A stretch of DNA of 32,394 nucleotides from the NCBI GenBank assembly GCA_934635045.1, contig CAKTZA010000044.1:1-32394 (forward strand). Direction: 5' to 3'. This document shows positions 23,101-29,248 of this stretch, one piece after another. The translations under genes and the position numbers were made by a program. Position 1 is the first letter of the stretch. Each line of letters starts with the position of its first letter. The stretch is from an uncultured Kiritimatiellota bacterium (GTDB taxonomy: Bacteria > Verrucomicrobiota > Kiritimatiellia > RFP12 > UBA1067). The notes below the pieces were generated by a model. It saw only the letters and a list, made by a program, of their open reading frames with translations. It made no database searches and had not been told where the DNA came from.

Positions 23101-24918
23101 TCAGCGGAAAAGGATCATGAATCCAAAAGGCCGTTTTCCCCTGACGCGGATCTGCAGCTCCTTGCGATCCGCGGTCAGGCGGACCTCACACGCTTCGGGG
23201 ACCTCCGAAACGAGATTGGTCCACGTGTTCCCGCCCGCAATGTCGATTGTTCCCTTGCCGGCCTTCAGGATCGTCATCCAGCGGCAACGGTCCGCATACG
23301 CCGAGGTGTCGATGCGCAGACGCGTGTTGCCGAACAGGTTGAAGTGGTCGGCCTCAAACGGCGCCGCCGCATAGCGCGTCTCGGGCAGCACGAATTCGAG
23401 AATCGTCTCGCTCTTCTGCTTCTGGGTCGCCTCGTCAACCGACTGATAGACGTTGAAATAACCCGTCAGCGAAACCGACGGCGCGTCCCCCTCGAAACGC
23501 ACGACATTGTTCGTCGCCCAGCCCGCATTCGAGTAAGGGACGTTCACCGTGTCGGCCGAAACGGTCGCGTTCGAGACGACGATCTTGTTCGAGCTGTTGA
23601 AAAGGCGCAGGTCCTTGAATGCCATCAAGCCCCCGTTGGCGACGCGAAGCGCGTTGCCGCCCGTTTTCGTGGCATTGCCGCTGTCGGCGACACCCCAATA
23701 GACGTCCTTTCCCGCACAATTGAAAGTGCCGCCGTTCACGACCTCAAGCAGATTGCTTCCGCCATACGTGTCGCCCGTGCAATACTGCAGGGCAACACTC
23801 GACGCGGCGCCGGTCAGGTCCATCGTGCCCCCGTCGATCGCGAACCGCGTGCCGGGATTGCCTTCGAGGTAGAACGGCGAATAGGCCGAAAACGTCGAAT
23901 TGACGGTCGAGCCCTTGCCGATGACGAAATCAAGTCTCGCGCACTTGTCACGCCACCGAATGACATCCGTACAGGTATAGGCATAGTTCCGCAGCTCGAG
24001 CCGCTGATTCCCCCCGCCGAGAGGAAACGTCGAAAACAGCGAACCCGAATTCGCGGCTCCGCCCGCATCGTAGAGGAGTCGGCCGTTCGTGCCATACATC
24101 CGAAGCGAAGGCGTGCATGTGGAATCAAGATAGACTTCGGCGCTCGCATCCTCGACGGTTGACTTCGTGCCGACCTGGATCTGCGAACAGGTGAAGTCCG
24201 TGACGTTGGTCACGAGCAGATGCGCCCGCGGTCCGTCCGCTCCGACGAGAATCGTCTCGATCCTCACGCTCTTCGAATCGCGGACGACCAGTTTGCAATC
24301 GGAGCACTTGACGGCCTTGCCGATGTTGGCCGTCGTGATGCTGACGTTCGTCGCGCCGTTGATTTCCGCATAGCCCCACGGCCCTTCGTCACCCACAAGC
24401 AACGTTGAAATGTCGGCCGAGCCGTTCTTCGCGACGTAGAAGCTGTTCGAATGCGAACTCTCGTATCCGCACAGGCGAAGCGAATGGGAGGGAATCGACA
24501 GTCGGCCGCCCTCCGAGACGCGCACTGTCGAATGGCTGCCGGCCATGTTGGCGTAGAAATGGCCTGTCAGCCTGAACGTGCCATTGGCGATCTCAAGCGC
24601 ATTCCGACTGCTTGCGTCCGACACGCCCATGTTCATTCCGCCGCCCGCCGTAAAGGCGTGTCCGCCCAAGTCGAACAGGAGCGCCGCGTTCGCGTAGTCG
24701 ACCGTGATCAGCCCAACGCTGACATCGGAGTCGGTGCCGATCGTCCCGTTGCGCGTGAACTTCACGTTCCCCGTCGGGACCCCTTCCGGATCCCAATGCT
24801 TCGCCTCGCTCAGCTTCCCGCTCCCAGACCCTCCTTCGCCAACGAAGACGTGGTCTGCCGCTTCTGCGCGCAAGCACGAACCAGCAGACACAAGAACGAC
24901 GACAAGAACAGTTTTCAT
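23101..24918 (-). CDS. Secreted beta-repeat (autotransporter passenger-like) protein, first gene of operon B
   Basis: 605 residues. It begins with the signal peptide MKTVLVVVLVSAGSCLRAEA and the opening DHVFVGEGGSGSGKLSEAKHWDPEGVPT common to PATR-type proteins. The rest is Gly/Asn/Ser/Thr-rich beta repeats, such as ALEIANGTFRLTGHFYANM, STVRVSEGGRLSIPSHSLRL and LLEVVNGGTFNCAGKDVYWG. There is no outer-membrane barrel and no PEP-CTERM or LPXTG signal. The C-terminus LQIRVRGKRPFGFMILFR resembles that of the protein at 14764. The start at 24918 is chosen for the signal peptide; its ATG is only 7 nt from the -10, predicting a leaderless mRNA. The longer extension to 24981 runs through the promoter. 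It is a likely surface or extracellular protein of the glycan system, role inferred. Confidence 0.8.
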   Translation of the reverse strand: MKTVLVVVLVSAGSCLRAEAADHVFVGEGGSGSGKLSEAKHWDPEGVPTGNVKFTRNGTIGTDSDVSVGLITVDYANAALLFDLGGHAFTAGGGMNMGVSDASSRNALEIANGTFRLTGHFYANMAGSHSTVRVSEGGRLSIPSHSLRLCGYESSHSNSFYVAKNGSADISTLLVGDEGPWGYAEINGATNVSITTANIGKAVKCSDCKLVVRDSKSVRIETILVGADGPRAHLLVTNVTDFTCSQIQVGTKSTVEDASAEVYLDSTCTPSLRMYGTNGRLLYDAGGAANSGSLFSTFPLGGGNQRLELRNYAYTCTDVIRWRDKCARLDFVIGKGSTVNSTFSAYSPFYLEGNPGTRFAIDGGTMDLTGAASSVALQYCTGDTYGGSNLLEVVNGGTFNCAGKDVYWGVADSGNATKTGGNALRVANGGLMAFKDLRLFNSSNKIVVSNATVSADTVNVPYSNAGWATNNVVRFEGDAPSVSLTGYFNVYQSVDEATQKQKSETILEFVLPETRYAAAPFEADHFNLFGNTRLRIDTSAYADRCRWMTILKAGKGTIDIAGGNTWTNLVSEVPEACEVRLTADRKELQIRVRGKRPFGFMILFR

Positions 24919-24925
24919 GTCATGT

Positions 24926-24992
24926 AGTATACACCACCGACGGCGAAAAGTAAATTGCACTTCTTGAAGAAACGATTGCAATTTTTGAAAAA
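24926..24992 (-). promoter_or_regulatory. operon B promoter with tandem 21-bp-spaced activator-type direct repeats
   Basis: Minus strand: -10 TATACT (24926-24931), 17-bp spacer, -35 TTTACT (24949-24954), then TTCTTCAAGAAGTGCAAT (24954-24971) and TTTTTCAAAAATTGCAAT (24975-24992), 21 bp apart. The distances between elements equal those at 17777-17843 to the base. The distal copy ends 7 bp from the stop of the AAA ATPase gene. Confidence 0.78.
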
Positions 24993-24999
24993 CGCAGCC

Positions 25000-26166
25000 T
25001 CAACACGGACGACCACCCGCCCAAATTTCCGTATCCGCATAATGTGCCACGACATTTGGAGAGGACGCCCCTGAATAGACGACAAGCGGATTCGTCGCCT
25101 GAGGTGCCAACGCGCAGAATGCCTTGAGGCTTGCGCTCATTGACGTGACATAAGTCGAGGAGCTTTTGACTTCTCGTGGCAGAAGCCGAAACCCGTCTTC
25201 CAGCAACAGGTCAACCTCTATCGATCCAGACGCATTGCGATAAAAGTAGAGATCCGAATCAAGGCCACGGTTCAGGCGATGCTTCAAAGCCTCCACCATC
25301 ACCATGTTCTCGAAGAGATGCCCCATGAGAGGATGTGCCGCAAGCTGGTCGACCGTCCGGATGCCAAGGAGATAGGTCGCCAGTCCCGTTTCGGTAAAGC
25401 AGATTTTCGGCGCTTTCGTCTGGCGTTTCCCGAAATTGTTGTGGTAAGGCTTGACAGGAAAGACGATATACGAGGCACGGAGAACGCTCAGCCAGTTTGC
25501 TATTGTCTTGTCGCTCACGCCAACATCATTGGCCAAGGACTGCTTGTTCAGCTGACGCCCCACGTGCCCAGCCAACAGTTTCACGAACAGTTCAAACCGG
25601 TCAAGGTCGGAAACGTTCAGGAGCCGCCGCGCATCGCGTTCAACATATGTCCTGAAGTAGTCCGCATAGAATTGCGGCGCGTCAATGGAATCCACAAGCC
25701 TGCGCGGCATGAAGCCGTCCAGCAGCATCTGATCGCGCCGCATGACGTCGACGCCCGCTCGCTTCAGTTCGGCGAATGACAGCGGCAACAGTTCCACCAT
25801 GCCCGTACGACCTGCCAATGTCTCGCTGACGGCCTGTGCAAGTTCCGGCTGATGCGAACCCGTCAAGATAAAGCGCCCTTTGTCGGGATTCTGATCCACC
25901 TCAACCTGAACATATTCCAAGAGCTGCGGCAATCTCTGAACCTCATCCAGAATCATCGGGCCTCGTTCGGCCGAGACAAACGCCTTCGGATCCGCCATGG
26001 CCAAATCGCGCACATCGCTCGTTTCAAGATTATGGTACGCATGCTGTGGGAACAAATGCCGTATGAGCGTCGTCTTGCCCGACTGCCGTGGCCCGGTAAC
26101 CGTGACAATCGGATAAAAGCCTGCCAATTTCAGGACATGGTTCTCGATTTCGCGCTCAATGTACAT
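25000..26166 (-). CDS. AAA ATPase with DUF4143-type C-terminal domain
   Basis: 388 residues in the common two-domain layout: an N-terminal AAA_14-type ATPase (about 1-150) with Walker A GPRQSGKTT (25-33), Walker B MILDEVQ (D74-E75) and sensor segment FILTGSHQPEL; then a C-terminal DUF4143 region (about 190-340) containing a winged-helix segment (LANDVGVSDKTIANWLSVL) and the nuclease-like YRNASGSIEVDLLLEDG with EVKSS. Such stand-alone genes are widespread in gut and PVC bacteria and move between genomes; function is unclear and toxin-antitoxin or DNA-related roles are only guesses. The start is set at 26166 (MYIERE) because GGAGG lies 8 nt upstream; ATG 26172 is too close to it. Codon use is visibly more AT-rich than its neighbours, suggesting acquisition. 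Confidence 0.85.
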   Translation of the reverse strand: MYIEREIENHVLKLAGFYPIVTVTGPRQSGKTTLIRHLFPQHAYHNLETSDVRDLAMADPKAFVSAERGPMILDEVQRLPQLLEYVQVEVDQNPDKGRFILTGSHQPELAQAVSETLAGRTGMVELLPLSFAELKRAGVDVMRRDQMLLDGFMPRRLVDSIDAPQFYADYFRTYVERDARRLLNVSDLDRFELFVKLLAGHVGRQLNKQSLANDVGVSDKTIANWLSVLRASYIVFPVKPYHNNFGKRQTKAPKICFTETGLATYLLGIRTVDQLAAHPLMGHLFENMVMVEALKHRLNRGLDSDLYFYRNASGSIEVDLLLEDGFRLLPREVKSSSTYVTSMSASLKAFCALAPQATNPLVVYSGASSPNVVAHYADTEIWAGGRPC

Positions 26167-26192
26167 CTGCATTTCCTCCGTTGAACGCGGTA

Positions 26193-26198
26193 ATTATA
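26193..26198 (-). promoter_or_regulatory. -10 box of the AAA ATPase gene
   Basis: TATAAT on the minus strand lies 26 nt before the preferred ATG, leaving a short leader that contains GGAGGA. The -35 region falls inside the 31-bp palindrome at 26218-26248, so that palindrome could act as an operator. Confidence 0.55.
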
Positions 26199-26217
26199 GC
26201 ATACTAACGCCCGTTCA

Positions 26218-26248
26218 TGCAAATGCGAAATCAGATTTCGGATTTGCA
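26218..26248. repeat. 31-bp palindrome over the -35 region of the AAA ATPase promoter
   Basis: Arms TGCAAATGCGAAAT and ATTTCGGATTTGCA are complementary at 13 of 14 positions around a central CAG. A related word, ATGCGAAATCTGATTCGC, lies at about 4713-4730 upstream of the LuxR-type gene. It is either a dispersed small palindromic repeat or an operator. The 26249-26372 stretch beyond it is AT-rich and shows no gene. Confidence 0.5.
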
Positions 26249-26372
26249 CAAAACTATTTCAAAGAGTATCTTCTTGAAGTAGTCCCACGCTGAGATTTTT
26301 CCGCATCAGATTCTCATTTTCACGTTATCTCATCAAAACGCTCACCTTTTCAATATTTTCTAACATCAGAAC

Positions 26373-26568
26373 TGGGGACAGACCCCACCTATCCGTCAAT
26401 GTCACCATGACAGTTGGCGTATTTTTACCATGACAGTTGGCGCGATTTCACCATGACAGTTGGCACATCAACTTGCGCGTTTCCGACTTGCGCGGACTAA
26501 CGCACGCAAGGCACACCGCAACCCGACAACACTGGGGACAGACCCCACCAATCGGGGGTCTGTCCCCA
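26373..26568. repeat. gene-free repeat block: three TGGGGACAGACCCC units around three tandem 23-bp repeats
   Basis: The 14-bp word TGGGGACAGACCCC occurs at 26373-26386 and 26533-26546, and inverted at 26555-26568; the last two form a perfect 14-bp hairpin with an 8-nt loop. Between them the core ACCATGACAGTTGGC repeats at 26404, 26427 and 26450, exactly 23 bp apart. The 14-bp word looks like REP-type sequence of the kind spread by Y1 (REP-associated) transposases. The 23-bp repeats resemble the multi-repeat ends of IS21-family elements. Both origins are inference; no transposase is present. The hairpin could also terminate operon C. Confidence 0.6.
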
Positions 26569-26605
26569 TAAGATTTCACTCCGCATCATGCGTCGAACGC
26601 CGTCG

Positions 26606-27370
26606 CTAGCGCGCGAGCCAGCCGCCGTCGCAGGCGTAGGTGAAGCCCGTCACGTAGTCCGAAGCCGGGGACGCGAGGAAGACGCAGAGGCCCTTGAGGT
26701 CGTCCGGCGTGCCCCAGCGTCCGGCGGGAATGCGGTCGAGAATCGCCTTGTTGCGCCTCTTGTCCGCCCGGATCGGCGCGGTGTTCGCCGTCGCGATGTA
26801 GCCCGGCGCGATCGCGTTCACGCAGATGCCGTCCCTCGAGAGCTCGTTCGCCATGAGCATCGTGAGCGACTTGATGCCGCCCTTCGAGGCCGCGTAGCCC
26901 GGCACGAGGATGCCGCCCTGGAACGAGAGCATCGACGCGATGTTGATGATCTTGCCGCCCTGTCCCTGCGCGATCATCTGCCGCGCCACCGCCTGCGAGA
27001 GGAAGAACGGCGTCGAGAGGTTGATCGAGATGACGTCGTTCCAGTTCTTCGCCGAATGTTCCGTGAACGGCTCGCGGCGGATGATGCCCGCGTTGTTGAT
27101 GAGAATGTCGATGCGTCCCAGCGACTTCACGACCTTCGCGACGATCTTCGGAGCCGCCCTTTCGCCCTTCGCGAGGTCGGCCTTGAGGCCGATCGCCCGG
27201 CGGCCGAGCTTGCGGATCGCCGCAAGCGTCTCGTCCATCGGAATGACGTCGACGACCGCGACATCCGCGCCCGCCTCCGCGAGGCCAAGGGCGTAGGCCT
27301 GTCCGATGCCGCGCCCCGCGCCCGTGACGACGGCCACCTTGCCGTCCAGCTTGAACTGATCGAGTATCAT
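26606..27370 (-). CDS. kduD: 2-dehydro-3-deoxy-D-gluconate 5-dehydrogenase (KduD)
   Basis: A 254-residue SDR oxidoreductase that reduces 3-deoxy-D-glycero-2,5-hexodiulosonate (DKII) to 2-keto-3-deoxygluconate in uronate catabolism. The SDR motifs are TGAGRGIG (16-23), NNAG (92-95), S146 and Y159-x3-K163. Beyond these, KIINIASMLSFQGGI, NAIAPGYIATANT and ILDRIPAGRWG are closely similar to E. coli KduD as I recall it, including the GGWLAR end. The start at 27370 has AAGGAG 6 nt before it; the in-frame extension to 27415 lies in repeat DNA. Last gene of operon C, directly after kduI in the order of the pathway steps. Confidence 0.95.
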   Translation of the reverse strand: MILDQFKLDGKVAVVTGAGRGIGQAYALGLAEAGADVAVVDVIPMDETLAAIRKLGRRAIGLKADLAKGERAAPKIVAKVVKSLGRIDILINNAGIIRREPFTEHSAKNWNDVISINLSTPFFLSQAVARQMIAQGQGGKIINIASMLSFQGGILVPGYAASKGGIKSLTMLMANELSRDGICVNAIAPGYIATANTAPIRADKRRNKAILDRIPAGRWGTPDDLKGLCVFLASPASDYVTGFTYACDGGWLAR

Positions 27371-27390
27371 TGAATCTCCTTTTCGTTTGA

Positions 27391-27453
27391 GCCACGAATT
27401 GCCACGAATCCGCACGAATCACTCGTTCGTGAAAACTCGTGAAGATTCGTGGC
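27391..27453. repeat. CACGAAT decamer repeat between kduI and kduD
   Basis: Three consecutive 10-bp units (GCCACGAATT, GCCACGAATC, CGCACGAATC) are followed by degenerate TCGTGAA units and an inverted ATTCGTGGC, which pairs with the first unit. It fills most of the 88-nt kduI-kduD gap. I recognise it as the CACGAATT-type short repeat common between genes of PVC bacteria (from memory). The transcript would fold into a hairpin upstream of kduD. Confidence 0.55.
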
Positions 27454-27458
27454 CTGTG

Positions 27459-28370
27459 CTATCTCATGTCTGAAACCGGTATCTTGTCCATGTCGCCATA
27501 GTCGAGGTTCTCGCCGCCCATGCCCCAGACGAACATGTAGTTCGACGTGCCGGCCGCCGAGTGGACGCTCCACTCCGGCGCGGTGATCGCCTGCTCGTTG
27601 TGCAGCCAGACGAGCCGTTGCTCTTGCGGCCGCCCCATCTGGTGGCAGATCGCCTGTCCGTCCGGGACATTGAAGTAGAAGTAGACCTCCATGCGGCGGT
27701 TGTGGACGTGCTGCGGCATCGTGTTCCAGACGCTCCCCGGCTTCAGCTCCGTGAGCCCCATCTGCAGCTGGCAGCATCCGCCGCCAGGCACTTTCGCGAG
27801 GACAGGCGCGACGATGAGCTGGTTGATGACGCGGTCGTTCGACTCCTCCCGCGTGCCGGCCTTGATGAAGTTGCCGATCGTGTAGCCCGGCTTCGTGCAG
27901 GCTTGGTCGGACGTGATGCGCTGCGTCACGTAGTCACGGTGCGCGGGTGCCGAGTTGAGGTAGAACTTCGCGGGGTTCTGCGCGTCGAGCGACTTGAACG
28001 CGACGGACCTCTTGCCGCGTCCGACATAGAGCGCCTCCTTGAAGGCAAGCGCGTACGCCGTGCCGTCCACCGTGACGACGCCCGGCCCGCCGACGTTGAT
28101 GACGCCAAGTTCGCGGCGGTCGAGGAAGCGCTCGGCGCGCAGCTCCGGAAAGGGCTCGAGCGTCAGCTCCTGCGCGACCGGCATCGCGCCGCCGTAGACG
28201 AGACGGTCGTAGAGCGTGTAGGTGAGGTTGATCTCGTCCGGCGCCATCACCTTCTCCATGACGAATCGGCTGCGGATCTTCTCCGTGTCGAACGTCTTGA
28301 AGTCGTCGGGGTGGGTCGCCGTCTGGACGGTGAAGTTCGCGACTGTCGCCAACAGTGCCATTGCTGTCAT
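27459..28370 (-). CDS. kduI: 5-keto-4-deoxyuronate isomerase (KduI)
   Basis: 303 residues. It isomerises 5-keto-4-deoxyuronate (DKI), formed from unsaturated uronates, to DKII, the substrate of KduD. Metal ligands expected for this cupin enzyme are H221, H223, E228 (NTMPQHVHNRRMEVYFYF) and H270 (WSVHSAAGT); their 2/5/42 spacing equals that of E. coli KduI (H196, H198, E203, H245, from memory). FLDRRELGVINVGG and KFYLNSAPAH are further family signatures. About 11 extra N-terminal residues (MTAMALLATVA) are mildly hydrophobic, probably not a signal peptide. AGGAGG lies 7 nt before the ATG, which overlaps the stop of the preceding gene (ATGA), so translation is coupled. Confidence 0.96.
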   Translation of the reverse strand: MTAMALLATVANFTVQTATHPDDFKTFDTEKIRSRFVMEKVMAPDEINLTYTLYDRLVYGGAMPVAQELTLEPFPELRAERFLDRRELGVINVGGPGVVTVDGTAYALAFKEALYVGRGKRSVAFKSLDAQNPAKFYLNSAPAHRDYVTQRITSDQACTKPGYTIGNFIKAGTREESNDRVINQLIVAPVLAKVPGGGCCQLQMGLTELKPGSVWNTMPQHVHNRRMEVYFYFNVPDGQAICHQMGRPQEQRLVWLHNEQAITAPEWSVHSAAGTSNYMFVWGMGGENLDYGDMDKIPVSDMR

Positions 28371-29248
28371 TTCCTGTCCTCCTTTTGCCTTGTGTTGGAA
28401 ATTTCCGCGCGGAATTCTCGGACATGCCGATGCCAGGCCTCCGGCGTCGTGATCTCGCCCGCGCCCGACCAGCTCGCGCCAGCCCAGTAGGTGAAGCTCT
28501 TCTTCCTGAACGCGAGCACACGGCAGTTCAGGTGATCCGTGCGCACCTCCACCGCCGACGGATCGGCCACGACAATCGCCGCCATCGTCGAGCCCTCGGA
28601 ATTTCCCTTCGCGTCAAGCTTCTCGTCTTCGAAGAGCGAGACAAGCCCCGGCTCCTCGACAAGAGACCCCTTGTGGTCGCGCTTCGGCTCCAGGTCAAGT
28701 CCGGGCCCGGCGCGGAAGTCGGCACTGAAGTCCCTCTCGAAGCTGACGTCGTTGCGAAAGAACCGTTCGCCGCGCTTCAGCGTGATGCGGCACGTCATCT
28801 TCCCGGCAGCGGAGAACGCCGGATAGACGAGCCTGAACTGCAAGGCGTCGTCGCCGTCATGCAGGATCTCGCTCGCAATCCAGTTCGGATAGGTCTTCCA
28901 TTCGCCGTCGCCCCAGAATGCCACGCCGCCGACGCCGCGCGACGCGCCCATCGTGTAGTTGTCGAACGTGCGGACGCCGCCCGTCAGCGTCGCGAGGTTG
29001 TGCCACGCGCCAAACGCGCCTTTGCCACGCAGCAGCTTCACGACCTCGTTCTCGGCGTGGCCCTTGTTGAAGACGTCGAATCCGCTCCAGAGATGGAAGT
29101 CGCGCGGCCCGTAGGCGCGGAAGCCGACCTTGTCGTTCTCCCAGTAGAAGTCGTCGTTCCGCTCCGGCGCCACGCCACAGGCGGCGAAAACCGAAGAGAC
29201 GCAAACCGCGTGCAGCAATTGAACACAGAGGCACAGCACTTGGCTCAC
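28367..29248 (-). CDS. DUF4861 family protein, probably exported
   Basis: 293 residues from GTG 29248, whose TG overlaps the permease's TGA stop; GTG 29251 is equally possible. The body matches DUF4861-type proteins of uronate-polysaccharide loci: NDKVGFRAYGPRDFHLWSG, GRGVG-like GASRGVGGVAFWGDGEWKTY, and a C-terminal VLAFRKKSFTYWAGASWSGAG with GEITTPEAWHRHV. These are thought to act on unsaturated or ulvan/alginate/pectin-derived sugars, but no activity can be stated. The first 30 residues (VSQVLCLCVQLLHAVCVSSVFAAC) are hydrophobic with a lipobox-like FAAC. Part of that segment is encoded by a CACAGAGGCACAG repeat, so the natural signal sequence may have been altered. Coupled at both ends within operon C. 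Confidence 0.78.
   Translation of the reverse strand: MSQVLCLCVQLLHAVCVSSVFAACGVAPERNDDFYWENDKVGFRAYGPRDFHLWSGFDVFNKGHAENEVVKLLRGKGAFGAWHNLATLTGGVRTFDNYTMGASRGVGGVAFWGDGEWKTYPNWIASEILHDGDDALQFRLVYPAFSAAGKMTCRITLKRGERFFRNDVSFERDFSADFRAGPGLDLEPKRDHKGSLVEEPGLVSLFEDEKLDAKGNSEGSTMAAIVVADPSAVEVRTDHLNCRVLAFRKKSFTYWAGASWSGAGEITTPEAWHRHVREFRAEISNTRQKEDRK
29223..29236. repeat. ACACAGAGGCACAG short dispersed repeat in the start region of the DUF4861 gene
   Basis: The plus strand reads ACACAGAGGCACAG. A longer relative (CACACGGAGGCACGAAGGC and onward) lies 500 bp away inside the permease gene. The word belongs to a short repeat type I associate with PVC and related genomes. Here it supplies codons of the signal-peptide region. 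Confidence 0.45.

Noticed and set aside
26271..26281. TTCTTGAAGTA, similar to one activator half-site
   Set aside because: There is no second box 21 bp away and no -35/-10 at the proper distance, so it is taken as chance similarity.
26404..26464. Three regular repeats considered as a CRISPR array
   Set aside because: The repeat core is only 15 bp with 8-bp gaps, far too short for CRISPR spacers, and no cas genes are present.
26588..27373. Plus-strand frame opposite kduD
   Set aside because: Antisense shadow of a gene with clear SDR motifs; no plausible promoter or ribosome-binding site.
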